Origin: Kryptolebias marmoratus
Taxonomy: Eukaryota; Chordata; Actinopteri; Cyprinodontiformes; Rivulidae
DNA: 64,000 nucleotides
Reading direction: 5' to 3'
NCBI RefSeq assembly: GCF_001649575.2
Contig: NC_051441.1
Span: 13,345,546-13,409,545 of the forward strand
Both the position numbers and the translations under genes were made by a program. Shown here piece by piece: positions 19,096 to 31,900 of the stretch (positions are counted from its first letter, which is position 1; every line of letters begins with the position of its first letter). The notes below the pieces were generated by a model that did not search any database, was not told where the DNA came from, and worked only from the letters and a program-made list of their open reading frames with translations.

Positions 19096-21758
19096 ATGGA
19101 CATTAAACCGCCCTGCATCTTTCTCAGAGGAGCAGAAAAGAGGAGAAAAGTAAGTCTACATGTTTTGATAAATTAGTGGTTTTGTGTAGGATATTGGCAT
19201 TTTTTATAGTACGTGGTTGGATCTTAATATCTTTCTATGTCCCAAAGGAAATAAATATAGTTAGATTTCATGGCTTATTTTTATGTTTAGCAGGAACAAC
19301 TGTTTCTGTAATTATGGTCGTTGTTGGAGTGACTTTAGACCTATTGAACAAATGAAGCTTAGGGTATGCTGGTGTAGCTTTTTAATCATCCAGATCATGG
19401 TAATCCAAAATGTTTTAATAGAATCAGCAAGAAATAAAATTTGTTTGCCTTAAATATGAGCAATTAGGATACTTGAACCACTATAGAGGAGAGACAGAAA
19501 GCTTTTTACATTAGAGAGATGCATAAGTACTCACTTTATGCTGTTTTAAGTTTCAAATTCTGAATTTGTTCAGAATCCTATAATTTAATAAACACTGCAT
19601 CATACAGGGTTCATTATTGTTGACATTTCACACAGAAGCAGTAATCATCAACCTGATCACGTAGCATCTGAGGCTGATTAGACAAAAACATCTATGGGAT
19701 AAACTGTTTTATGCTGCGATTTAGCAAACAAAGACACTTTTCATTGGATAATCATCCATAAAAACACGGACAGACGTGACTGGTGACCACTAGAGAGGAT
19801 TTGTGCAAAAATATGAAAATGGTGAAAAATGGATATAGATGGTTTTGGCCCAAAGGCAACAATGATATGATAAAACCCTGAATAAACAAGATAAAACAAA
19901 CAGATGGAGTGTGCGGGTCACCCAGGGCATCGTAATCCTAAATTCAATCAAAGGCAACTGGGCTTCTTTTTGATTTACTGACGTTTTGCCTCTCGTTTAA
20001 TGAACTGGAGTCTCTTATATTACATTAACTGCTCAATTACCTCATTTGAAAATGGAACTGTAAGAAGCCCAGATAAAATCAGCTCTGGTTTGTTTGGTAG
20101 AATCTATCAAAGCAGTATTCATGTAATAAATTGTACGTCTAATTACTATAATTTAACACTTGTATTCTTACCATTCTTGTTTTGCAGTCAAGAGATCTCA
20201 CACATGATGAGATAGAAGGTAATTGTATTTTCATGTTTTCAGCTGTTTTTGTTTAGGTAAAATAGAACAGTTTGATGATTAGCATCTCTCCATGATGCTT
20301 TTATTTGTATAATTTGTAGAGTTACGAGAAGCCTTTATAGAGTTCGATAAAGACAAAGATGGCTTCATCACCTGTAAAGACTTGGGGAACCTGATGAGAA
20401 CCATGGGCTACATGCCGACAGAAATGGAGCTGATTCAGCTGGGACAAACCATTAACATGAACCGTGAGTGTCAGCATCCAATGTTGATTTAAGTTACAAA
20501 TAACTATAACTGAATAGAAACCATCTTTAAGACTCATGTTGTGATTGTGCTTGTTTGGCTATGTAAATATAATTATTGATAATAATATTTAACAGTGTTT
20601 TTCTCTATGTGCTCAGCTAAAAATAGCACTTATTATAAACAGTAACACTGTTTAGTGAGCTAAATGGTTAAATATAGTTGTTTTCTTGGTAAAATAATTA
20701 TATGTTATTGCTGTATTGTATGTTTCTTAGTGGGGGGACGGGTGGACTTTCAGGACTTTGTGGATTTAATGACTCCCAAACTTCTGGATGAAACAGCCGG
20801 GATGATTGGTTTGAAAGAACTGAAAGATGCTTTCAAAGAGGTGAGCTTAAAGGGACAATCCGGTCCTTTTTGAAATAGTGTTCTGTCAATTAGTTATTAA
20901 TAGTTACTACCTTATAGCCTGGCTGAAGACTTCTGCTTGTTTTTCCAGACTCTGTGCTCTATGACTGATAAGGTAATAAATATTGATAGCTATCTGACAG
21001 AATATCACTTTAAAAGAGATTTCACTATCTATTTAAAAAGCACTTTTGTTTTTATGCCGTTGGACAGTAATAAAAGAACTCAAATGCAAAATGTGTCCAA
21101 ACTTTCCAGGCAGTATGCATTCACAACATCCTAAAGCTACCGTTCCTTCTTTCCGTCTCCTGTAGTTTGACATCGATGGTGATGGTGCAATCACGTCTGA
21201 GGAGCTGAGGTTCGCCATGATGAAGTTATTAGGTGAAAACACCAGCAAAACTGAAATAGACGAAGTTGTCCGAGAAGTTGACAACAACGGAGACGGAAAA
21301 GTTGACTTTGAGGGTGAGATAAAACACAAAGACACAGAGAAACGCAGCAGACTCAGCCTTACGTAACCTTCTGGTGTCTCACAGAGTTAGAGGATTGTCC
21401 TGTGAAATTACATCATTAATGAGGCTTAAGGAAAAAGTACAATAAAATATGTGATTATGTAAAACATTGTTAGGTTTTTATACCAGAGGGATGCTGTAAC
21501 TTTAAAGCATCAATGCCATAAATAACTTTATTAGCTTCACTTAGGGTTTTTCCACTTTAAAATCACAAAGTCTGACAAGAAAAACGTTTTCTCATTTCAT
21601 TATATTTAATTTCAAAGATGTTTTTAGTGTATTTTGTTCTCACAACAGTCATTATATAAAGCTTATTTTCAGTTTGTTTAAAACCTACTATGGTTCAGCT
21701 GATCACAATGTTTTTGACTGTCTTTGCAGAGTTTGTGAACATGATGTCGAAGACATGA
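19096..21758 (+). CDS. cabp5: Calcium-binding protein 5-like (CaBP5), EF-hand protein
   Basis: Six coding exons (19096-19149, 20188-20218, 20320-20463, 20731-20840, 21166-21313, 21730-21758) give 171 aa, close to mammalian CaBP5. The N-terminus [12 protein letters not shown] matches the CaBP5 type and lacks Gly2, so no myristoylation. EF-hand 1 ([12 protein letters not shown], about 38-49), 3 ([12 protein letters not shown], 115-126) and 4 ([12 protein letters not shown], 152-163) have complete loops. EF-hand 2 (around [12 protein letters not shown]) lacks the acidic residues, the CaBP-family signature that separates it from calmodulin. CaBP5 is a neuronal calcium sensor that modulates calcium channels in retinal bipolar cells. 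A polyadenylation signal candidate lies at 22021-22026. cabp1/2 are less likely on the N-terminus. Confidence 0.92.
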
Positions 21759-24700
21759 GGACAACAAAACAAAGACAGGAGAAGATATGTTTTATATTGC
21801 CTCCTTGTTTTATTTTCTTGTTATTAAAGGTGCAGAAGCATCATGCTGGATAAAATTATAAAATTATAAAAATTTCAGGAGCCCTGAACAACAAATTCCA
21901 GCTATGAAGATGTTTTTTTTTCTAATATTTCTAAAGTTTTTATCTTTTTCTACCTTAAGTTCTCCAGATGTGTTCCAGTGAATGAGCAGGGAGTGTAAAT
22001 GATGTTAAGTGTGCAAAAGGAATAAAAACACAACCTACAAATGATTGATGAATGAATGAGGAGAAATTAGGAGCAATGCTCTTTGCTCGTTCAAAACTAC
22101 TTGAAATAGTTGTTCAATAAATTTACACAGGAAACAGTTTTTGATATGAGAGCTCTTTCCAATCAATTTTTCTCTCATGCGAAGTAGATGTTTTACACCT
22201 GCTCACATACTAAAATATGTTTTCCACAGTTAACAAAACTTTACACTCATGAAGCAAAACACCAACTCAGATTTGCACAAATATAAGCATAATATGAGCT
22301 TCACACTTTTTGTAAAAATACAAATTCCTCTACTTTAAACAGAAGTATATCATAATGTCTTCTTTGCTATTTCAAAGCACTGACTTTTCAGATGACCACA
22401 CCTAAGAACCAGTTGGTTCAACACATCAACAATCAGGAATAAGCACTTTAATAATGCAGCTTGTGTGCAGGGATGGATTTGACAGACATATCTCCCATGA
22501 TGCCTTGCAAATGAGGATATATCCTTTACTGTAATGTTACCGACATCTTATTGTAAGATTCAGCTGGTCAAGAAAATAATGCCCAGACTAGATTTTATTT
22601 TACATTTTTGGCATTTTTAGTAGCATCTCAAAATTATTAGATACAGCACTATCTCATAATTATGACTCAGCATCTTGTAATTATGAGATACCATTTCAAA
22701 ATTGTATCTCATAATTATGATTTAGAGGTTCTTCTTTTCTTTTAAGTGATGGAAATGTGCTTCTATGTGTTTGTTGAGCTTACAGTAGTGAAACCATAAT
22801 GACTTGACTTATGTGGTGATAAATAAATATTTTCATCACTCTGCAGCGTTGGTCTTTTTATTGCTTGTTAAACACATTTTCTTTATTTTTGTTATTTATA
22901 CCTCACTTATAAGGAAAAAAGTTCAAAACATAACTGTGTAAATGTTTAAAAAGGAAAAAAGAATGAGATTATTTGGACAATGTGTATTTAATATGGCAAC
23001 AAATTAAATTAGTGTATAATTTTATAAGGTTCTGCTAAATGGGTGTGTGTTCTAAATGTGTGTTTTTTAAAAAAAACTAGAGGATTTGTTTTCCAAATTA
23101 TGCTTAAGCAGTTAACTCTTAAGAGAACAGGTTACTTTTATCATAAATATATTACAGTTTCTGACAAAATAAGACAGGGGATTAAAATGTGCTCTACTAA
23201 ATGGTTGACCAGAATGGCACTGATGAGCTAATGGCTAGTCTGAATGCAGCTAAGACTAAACTGAATTGGTGGCATTTCATTTAAATCAACTCCAGTCTTA
23301 TAGTTGTTCGAGTGAAGGCTTTTTTAAAAACCCATACAGTCAAATCTCTCCTCAAGCAGAGGTTTATCTGGGTTTTTATGTTTATTTGCAAGAGCATTTA
23401 GCAAAAGCAGCAACTGGCTCTACAGCTTCCAGTGCAATCTGAAGGAAAATCCTGATATTTCTCCTGAAATACCCACGTAATATAAAACTGACAATTGTAT
23501 ATGAAGTTTTGGAGATATTTTAGGATGTTCAAGATCCACTTTGATTCTAAGCTGCGTTCAGACTAGCTGGTAATTCACATATCAGACATAAATGTCATTT
23601 CTAAAGCCATTTAAAAAAAATCTACATCAGGTAAAATAAGTTTTTCTGTAACCTTTTCATAGAACTTTTCTTCGAAATGGCTGTACTATTCCTTTAAGGT
23701 TGTATCGCTGATAATTCATTGATTCAGGCCAAAATAAGTTTCTGCAGGCCTTTACATTTTATTGGTTGTGTTTGCATTGAAGTGTAACTAATCAAAAGAT
23801 TAGTGATTATCTGAGGATGGTAATTATTTACCCCCTAAAAACAGCAGCTAACTCTGCCGCGGCTCTTTCAGCATGACTCCAGCTTTGAGCATCTATGTTC
23901 CTTTAGTGACACCTGGAGGACAAGATCTCATCAGAACATGGTGTTTTGTGCTGCCAGTTCTTCTCTCATGCTTCTGTCTCACTGGGATTTTAAGGCTTAT
24001 TATTGTTTTCAGTTTGTCAAAGCATGAAGTATATGTTTGTATTTTCTTTTTCTAAAGAATTGCATTTTTGTTTCTCAGTGTTTCCGCTTGAACTTTGCTT
24101 CATCAGAAAGAAAAACTAAATTCTGGAAGGAAAATGGTAAATATTTCTCAAAATAATGTGCTTTTGTTTTCATAATCTAATAGCAATTTACTCATCAAAT
24201 ATCCTTCAGAAATATAGAACAAACATTTAGTGTTGTCTCTGTTATAGACACATTTTTAGCTATTAAAAGTATATTAATCTTTACATTAAAACTCTGATTT
24301 GCCATGTATTTCACTCACAGATACCGCGATCAAAAATCTGTCTGAGAGGAGAATAAATCTCAACAATGAGGTTCTGGAAACTCTAAGTCCATCTGTCCAA
24401 GTCGTTTTATTTCAAAGTAACAAATCTGGATAGCTTTCCAGTTTGGCAAAACCATCTGTAGGAAGGCTCATGAAGAGCAAAACCAACGTGCCAAATTAGA
24501 TTTTGATTAAAAAATCTTATGTGAGACACAAAATAACATTTTATATGTGCTTATGTCACTTTATTTTTACATGCCTGCAAAATCCAAATTTCATTGTAAT
24601 GATTCAATGTGAAATGCTTGAATATCAACTGGTTCCTAGCTCCAAACCTTTTAATTCATGAGATATATGTTCCTCACATACAAGTTGTTTCTCACTAAAC

Positions 24701-26260
24701 ATGACCCCGAATGAATTAAAAGCTTAAACCCCGCACATTAATCCCAAATCAACTGAGAATAGCCAGTGTCGTGTCATCTTCAAGCAACAGATTGCCTGTG
24801 TAATAATGGATTTTGTTCCAACCACGTTGCTCATTTGTCATATTTTACTAATGCTGTTGCATAAGAACAAAGCAGAACAAAAGTTGTTTACATGGGGAGG
24901 CTAAAATGTGACAGTCAGGATTTTAAGACTCAGAATATTGTTTAAATGATAAGGTGAAATACACAAATCCGGAATATTTTAGTGGCCTGCAAACATTGCT
25001 CTAACTCAACGTTTCTCAGGAGTGACTTGTTAAACTCCAAACGAATCTGACTACTAAACGCTTTGCCTCTCATCAGATCTCACACACTCTGAGATAAAGT
25101 AAAATATCCAGTGGTAAATGAGGCAAACATCATGAAACAACATGCATACGACCACATGTCGAGCATCTCAAGAATAATCTGTCTCTCTGGGCTGGATTAG
25201 GTCCTGTTCTGTAATCCTCGACGTGGGACCCTCAGAGGAACAGATGGCAGATAAGACAAAAATCACCGCACTAATTCTCATGTGTCTAGAAAAAAAGTAG
25301 CCACAAAAAAAACCAAAGGAACTTGATGACTCAATATTCAACATGATCCCATGATTTCAAAATAAAGACTTTACTGAAGTATTATAGGCTAATTACTGAT
25401 GTTTGTTTAAAACTATAATAATGAGTGGATTGAGCCAGGCTTTTCTTTTTAGTTAAATAAAAATGAAATAAATTAAACGCCTAGCATTCCTTGAAGGAAT
25501 GTATATCCATCCAGTGATATGAGATATTTTGCTAACAGACAAACAAAGACTCACTCACACAATTGTCCACCTTTGCGTCTCGGCAGCAGGTAATAATGTT
25601 AGTGGCTCACAAAATATTTAGTTGAAGGTTTTTTATTATATCAACAAAAACTGTTCATTTTTCTTTGACACAATTAATCCACAAGCCTTCCTTTTACTTC
25701 TGTCTTATTTTATAATATATATAATTTATTATATATACAGTATACTTGTAAATCAAACATATACACAGCAACTAAATGAAAAATTATGGAGAAATACTGA
25801 AGAAAATATATATATATTCTTATTTTTTTACATAGAAACATTTCAGCATTCGGAGAAAACCATTTACAAGAAAAGTGTAACCACAGTATGTTAGTTTCAT
25901 TTTTATTTAAACTAAATATTGGGAGTCAAAAATAAATAAATCTACATTTATGTAATCAGGTTTTCACAGTTATTTTTGGTTGAACCATTGCTAAGCTCAC
26001 CACCTTTCAAAATAAGAGTATCTGAAACTCTCCAATGGCTTCCTGAAGGCAGATACAGTGTGAGAACATGCAGCAGCAGCTCAGAACAGGTAAGATGTTT
26101 CACATGCAAACATTAATAGCATAATAAATGCACTTAGACTCATATTTACACCAACTACAACCTGCTCTGCTTGTTGTGCTTCCACGTGTTTTTAGTTTGT
26201 AGTCTGAAGTCAAATTATCTAGTATGAGTCCAAAAGCAAAATGCTGCATCTTCTAGGTAA
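21759..26260. other. cabp5-asphd1 intergenic region
   Basis: About 4.5 kb between two convergent genes. It contains the cabp5 3' UTR, a cluster of (T)CTCATAATTATGA-type repeats at 22630-22730, and scattered repeat fragments such as TGAGATATTTTGCTAACAGAC (25520) shared with the element at 39300. No further gene recognised. Confidence 0.5.
22630..22730. repeat. Clustered palindromic AATTATGAGATA repeats
   Basis: Four or more alternating copies of TCTCATAATTATGA / AATTATGAGATAC in about 100 bp, able to fold back on themselves. This type recurs in fish genomes. Confidence 0.55.
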
Positions 26261-26266
26261 TTTATT
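26261..26266 (-). other. asphd1 polyadenylation signal candidate
   Basis: AATAAA on the minus strand, about 165 bp after the asphd1 stop. Confidence 0.4.
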
Positions 26267-26429
26267 AATTAGACCAAACATCCAGCCCTAAGTGAACGTG
26301 TGGCTGATGGCTTTTCTAACGCAGATTCACACAGTGATTCGTTGACTGGAATGAGTTGTGTGCTTCAGGACGAGCAGGGCGAAGTTAAGGCATCCCTGCA
26401 TGTCGCGCACAAGTGGAGCGGGAGGAAAC

Positions 26430-28554
26430 TCAGAGGTCAGGGCTGAACATGAAGTCCAAAGCTTGCCTCTCTGCTGCAGCCACGTTCGGATGCCAGAGGT
26501 CCACACTCAGAATGACTCGGGGTCCTGATTCTGAAGAACCTTTTGAAAACAGACACAGTTTTCATTTAAGGCCGAGCATTATATTACCCACTGCCTTTCA
26601 TGCCACAGTTTTAAACTAACATGATGATGAGAAATGACCCAATAGGTATTTTGAACGCAACATTATGTGCAGGATCTGTTAGTGCTTGGAGCATTTGTTG
26701 GTTATAACTCTCAGCTAATAACACCCAAAATTTTAGCTCATTATCTGTAGAATTCAAGGAGTTTTAGCCATTTTTGTGCTGGCTAAGGTCAACTAACTGC
26801 AGCAGCCATGAGTTACGGCTATTTTGGGGCTTTCTAAAGTCAGCTGGCTTTGGCAGCCATCTTGAATCGGGTGACTTCAAAACTTTTATTGGCTGTAGAT
26901 GTCAATCCAATGAATACTTACTGAAAGTTTTATTACAATTTATTCTGCGATTCATGAAATGCTTTGCTAACAATACAGAATGAACACACATGGGCACACA
27001 CACACTCAAACATAGACAAAAACGTCATTGCCTCTCACCTTTGGCAGCTGATTATAATTTAAGATAATGTAAGAACTTTTAGATATTTAAATACACTTCT
27101 GTTGTTGTGGCTCTACTAACCCTTGTGAGAGATGGTGTGAAGGAACGAATCATCAACAAGGAGGCAGTGTCCCTCCGACCAGCACTGAGGCTCCCCCCCA
27201 ACCACCAGCTCACACAAAGGAGGGATCTGCAGACCTGCAAAAAAAAAATGTCTGATTTTAAAACCGAGAGGATTAATGCCAGATGGGTCAAAGTACAAAA
27301 CGAACTATGAAGGAAATTAACCTCAACCTTCTGCTAATGCATCACGACTTTATGTAACTTTGAGCACAATGTTCTGTCCAGTAATGTTTGTTTACAGACA
27401 TCCTGCAGAGGTTTGCATCATTTTCTAACTTAGTTGTTTGCGATGATTTGTAACAAAGTTCATGTGAAGTTCATGCAAATGTTAATTAGATGCAGACTTC
27501 ATTGCAGCACATTGCAAGCTACGGTGTGAAACAAATCTTTTACGAACCAAGATGACAGCGTAGGCGTGTGTTGGTGGGTCCGTATGAGCTCCCCAGTGTT
27601 GCTCCAGGCCCCAGCAGCCAAAATCCTGCAGATCCCAGGGAGTTGCTGTTGATGAACGTACGTAAAGAAAGAAGGGTGCGGTAGGTGCAGGGACAGGAGC
27701 GGCAGTTTCCTGGCACGCAGATGCCGGCGTTGTACATGGGAAACACTGCTTGGCCCTGAATGAGAAAATGATGCTCATTTAAGACTCAGTTTCACACATT
27801 TTCATTATTCTAATGCCTACATAGTTATCAGAGATCTGAGGTGAACCTTTAAGAAGTTTATATCTCAGTGTACACTTTGTACTTGAGCTCTAAGCCTGTT
27901 AAATAAACAAGCCCAGATGTCACAAAGTGGTGTGTTTGTTGGACCCAAATGCAGGGCAGCAGGTTCAGGAACAAAACTTAAGCTTCTAACAAACACAAAA
28001 AAGGTAAAACATGATAAGAACAAGACTTAAAGGGACAAATTTTAAAGTGGAGTTCTGAAGAAATATTGTGAGAAAATTAATCTCTTATCTTTTGTAGGTA
28101 AAAGCCAAAGTTTAAAGAGAAATAGATTATAATTCTAATTGATAAACTAACGACTAGTCCTAACATTATCATGTCTAAAGTGGATTGCTACCATCCTAAA
28201 ACAAATCCAATGTCAAACATTTTCATAGCAGCTCATGTTAACGCTATCTTATAAACCTTTACGCTGACATTACTTTTGCATTACAAAGGTGTTTATATCG
28301 AATTCTATGGTTTTGTGCAAGCATAAAGGAATATTGTGATGTTTCTGCCTGAATAATTGTGTAATGTGAAATTAAAAGCAGTGTAAAGGTTTATGAATTT
28401 GTGTTAACATAAACGCCTCTGAAATTTTTGACTATGGAGTTGTTTTAAGAGCTGCAATCCACTTTGGTCTTGGCCAGGATCCTATTTGCCATTGGCTTAT
28501 CAGTCGTATCAGACTTCAGCTTTATTTCTTCAAACTAAGAAAGACTGAGAAAAA

Positions 28555-28586
<32 letters not shown>

Positions 28587-29648
28587 GCATCTGGAAATGT
28601 GTGTTATCAACACACAAATAAAGAATAGCTTAAAAAAGAAACGAGGACTATCGAGGACATTTATTAGTGGTGTTGATAATAAGAATGGAACATATGTTTA
28701 CACATATTATATATTTGGGGATTAAGAGGGCACCTAATGGGATGTTGTGACTTAGAAATAAAATCTTTTGTTTTACATCTGTTGTCCTCACAATGAGCTG
28801 TAAAGGTTTAGCTGAGTACCTTGGGTCCCACAAAGGTCCAGCCTGATTTTGAGTCCATGCCTCGCTGGTAAACAGCCTGAAATTCAGCCAGGATTGCGCA
28901 GTAGTTGGCCTCTAAGACCTCAATATCATGTCGGTGAGCGTCACGTGGGAAAAAAGGTACACTTGGGACATCTGGCAGGAAGAAGAGATGAGGCTTCTGT
29001 ATTGTAGAGAGATCGTTCTGTCTGACCTAAAGTGGCAGGATTGTCACATTAGTAATGATTTGTTGACAATATTTCATTTCTTATTGTGTTTAGCTTTAAA
29101 GAAAACATCCTAATGCCATGAAGACACACCTCAGATCACAGTAAAATTCTGTGTAAAACTATCTTCTAATAGTAATCTTATGCAGCAGCTGATGGCTCTC
29201 TTACCTGCTCACGAAGGCCCTTATGAATGCGTCCCATACCCACCCAACTGTAACGTTTGGCGTACTTTTGCAGCGCTGCGTACAGCTTCTTGCCTTCTGC
29301 AGATGCCTGAGCTGGGAACAAGGCATGACTCAGCACCGGAGCGAGGTAAGCCTGTCCATGCTCTCCATCCTTCCCGGTTTCCATGGAAATAAAGAGATCA
29401 CTCCTGGACAGTTTGGATCTTGCGTTGCACTTTGTTCCAAAGCAGCTGCCGCTCCGGGGAATCATGGAGCGCCTCGAGCTGGACTTGAGCTTCCCCGCAT
29501 GTGTGTGGCCTGGGATTGGCAGATCGGAGCCAATCCGGTAGCAGTGCCACAGAAACAGGAGCAGCACAGTCCACAGAATGCCACTCAGTGAGTGGACACC
29601 AAGCTCCACATACTGAGGCAAAGGCAGCGTGTTCATTGACCAGTGCAT
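26430..29648 (-). CDS. asphd1: Aspartate beta-hydroxylase domain-containing protein 1
   Basis: Five coding exons in transcription order: 29648-29205, 29026-28820, 27755-27548, 27234-27121, 26530-26430; 357 aa, human ASPHD1 about 390. A single N-terminal transmembrane helix (about 20-38, [17 protein letters not shown]) predicts a type II membrane protein. The AspH fold follows: [83 protein letters not shown] and [16 protein letters not shown] to FMFSPDL. Family members related to ASPH are Fe(II)/2-oxoglutarate dioxygenases. The His of DDSFxH is kept, but the residue before YGPTN is Ser, where ASPH has an iron-binding His. It lies head to head with sez6l2, as in mammals. Confidence 0.93.
26590..26990. 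repeat. Dispersed repeat, copy 1 (in asphd1 intron 4)
   Basis: It shares ordered blocks with 39300-39640: CAGTTTTAAAC, GATCTGTTAGTGCT, CTCAGCTAATA, TTTTAGCTCA, GCTAAGGT, GTAGATGT..ATCCA..GA and TCATGARAT...TTTTGCTAAC. It probably belongs to one transposon family. Confidence 0.6.
28173..28472. repeat. Foldback (MITE-like) element in asphd1 intron 2
   Basis: Arms 28173-28265 and 28380-28472 are inverted, imperfect copies. AAAGTGGATTGC, CCTAAAACAA, TGTCAAA, TTAAC and TTATAAACCTTTAC recur in reverse complement. The loop is about 115 bp. No coding capacity. Confidence 0.7.
28559..28586. repeat. (TA)n microsatellite
   Basis: Uninterrupted AT run of about 28 bp in asphd1 intron 2. Confidence 0.9.
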
Positions 29649-30183
29649 CTTCTAAACTTGAGACACTGAAAAATTAACAAATAGAGAAACTAGGATAATG
29701 TTAAACAATCATTTTTAAATCAACAAAACCATGTACAGTACGTTTTGCTAAGTTAAAACAACTTCAAAGTACAAAGCACATTTTAATGAAACTCTCAGAA
29801 AGTAATCACTGAATGTTGGACACATTAATTAAACAATTGTGTTTAATTGTGAAAGCAATATTGGGTCTTCTTTGTCTCTTGTGTTCACTGATTCCCTGCA
29901 GTGTTTCCAGTTACTTACTTGAAGCTGTTGCTGCTGGCATGATTTATTTTAAGTTACTGACATTTAGAGGCTACTAACATAATTTAAAAACAAAAATGAA
30001 TTTTGTTAAAAAAAATAAATATATAAATACATACAGTATTCCTGTTGTATTGTTTCTTACCAGAGGGAGCTTTTCAAAATGGTGGATGTTGACTGAGCAT
30101 AAATTAGATTTTCTAAATGTTAATAAAAAGCTAATGATATCCAGAAACATGTGCGTCCTCTGATTTGATCAAAGATATACAAT

Positions 30184-30985
30184 TACTGTGCAAAAATCTT
30201 GAGTCACTCCTCATTCCTTTTTTGTTTTGCTTCCAAGCAGCCAGACTTTCTTGTCACATTTTAAAGTGGTCTTCATCAGCAGGTCTTCAGGTTTATGAAG
30301 GTCTGTCAAAGTTGTGTTTTTAATGAAAAACTTAAAGATGCTTTTCTCTTATTTTTAATCCAGTATTTGTTGTTGTTGTTTGTTCAGTCATTTAACTTTG
30401 ACCTATGAATCATTCAGGCACAAAAACAAACCTCCTAAATATATCAACACATGACACAAAACTTTGGCACAAACTTCAGGCACTTCACACAATTTGTTCT
30501 CATTACTTCAACTGTGTGGAAAAATACCAAGGATAGTGCAGTTTGACACATTAAATAGTATTTTAACACCAACAAAGTGATTCCCAGAGTGCTAATAGCT
30601 GAAAACCTGACATACAGCAGATGATCAGCTGAAGGATGACGCATCTCTCAGGTCTGGTGTCAGATCTTTTTCTGAATTTGTTCCTATTTATTAAAAGACA
30701 TAATTTTCAGATACTGTTCATCTACTGTAGTATTCATTTAGATTTGACACTTCTTCTGTTGTCCTCCTCATCCTCAGTTTAAAGCACACACTTCACTGTA
30801 TGCTGCCAAGGTCAGAACTGAAAATGAGTGGAAAAAGAAGCCAAATTTCAAAGAGAAACCTTCAGAAAGCTTAAAAAACTAATAATCTGGACCACTTTAA
30901 AAGATTACTAGACATTCTGGCTGCTTGAAAGCAAAATGTCAAGAAGTTAGGAGTGGTTTAAAGTAACATTGTACTTTTGTGATTC
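30184..30985. repeat. Nonautonomous DNA transposon with about 100-bp inverted ends
   Basis: The left end (ACTGTGCAAAAATCTTGAG, then CACTCCT, TTTGCTTCCAAGCAGCCAGA, TTTAAAGTGGTC) is mirrored at 30890-30985 as GACCACTTTAAA, TCTGGCTGCTTGAAAGCAAA, AGGAGTGG. No transposase frame lies between. It sits in the asphd1-sez6l2 interval. Confidence 0.65.
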
Positions 30986-31349
30986 ATATCTTGGTGTATG
31001 CAAGGTTTGAAAGATTTGTGTTGTTTTATACACAAGAAGACATGAGTACATGCAGATCATTGCACACGTGTGTGCATGTTATTGATGCGATGGCTACTCC
31101 CACATAGGCTTGTTGCATCAACCTGCTGCCCATTAGAAACACCACCAGCTGCAGAAAGGCTTCATGATTCACAAACTGTGGACGGTGCTCTTGCAGCAGC
31201 ATCAGCACTCATTTTGTTTCTTTGTTGCTCTGCGCCAGCTCCCACATCAGCTCCATGTTTACAGCCCATGTAGCTTTAAACCTCCACCATTTCAAGAAAT
31301 TTTGTCCATTTTTGTTTTACCCATGCATATTTCGTGGCACATGCGGGCG

Positions 31350-31900
31350 TTTAGATGACGTTTGCGCACGGATTACCTTGAGTCGGGCAGCTTCAGCACC
31401 GTGTCGGTGTGGACAGCTCCTGCGGCGCTCGCAAACAAAATGTGGACCGGTGGCTGCAGTTACACCGTCCCGCCGCCAGGGCGCACCCGACGCTCCAGCA
31501 CGAATGCCCTCACATCACAGCCGAATGCGTCAACCGCCGCACGGCTACCAGCTAGAGGCGATCTCACCAGCACAAACCCCGCCGTGTTTTCGGCCTTGAG
31601 CAACAGGATACCCGCCGAGATACACACCAGCCATAATAATAACAAAAACAACAATATTAACAGCAGCAGGAGAAGGAGGAACAAAACACTGGGTTCAACC
31701 TGGAAGGGCAGGTAAGCGACTGGCACCTTTCATTGTTGCTGCGGTGATGTCAAAAAAATCGTCCTCCGCGCAAAAATAGAGGGCCGGGAGGAGGGGGCTG
31801 GGGGGAGGAGGGCGCGAGGGACGGTGTCTCGAAGAGCCCCCCCATCATTTTGTCACTCACAGAGGAAACGCCTCGAAAAACAGCGGAGGGGCTCTTTTAT
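31350..31900 (+). promoter_or_regulatory. GC/CpG-rich promoter region of sez6l2 with noncoding exon
   Basis: Markedly GC- and CpG-rich against AT-rich flanks. A strong donor (GGGCAG/GTAAGC, 31710/31711) fits a 5' UTR exon that splices to the acceptor TTTGCAG at 32459, 26 bp before the sez6l2 ATG. Open frames on both strands here (31362-31715 plus, 31460-31726 minus) have low-complexity composition and look fortuitous. Confidence 0.6.

Noticed and set aside
29223..29591. 122-aa plus-strand frame
   Set aside because: Antisense shadow of asphd1 exon 1.
31362..31715. 117-aa open frame in the CpG-rich region, plus strand
   Set aside because: Low complexity (Asn/Arg/Ser runs), no domain, and splicing at 31710 to the sez6l2 exon would leave its frame out of step with the sez6l2 ATG. 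Better read as 5' UTR.
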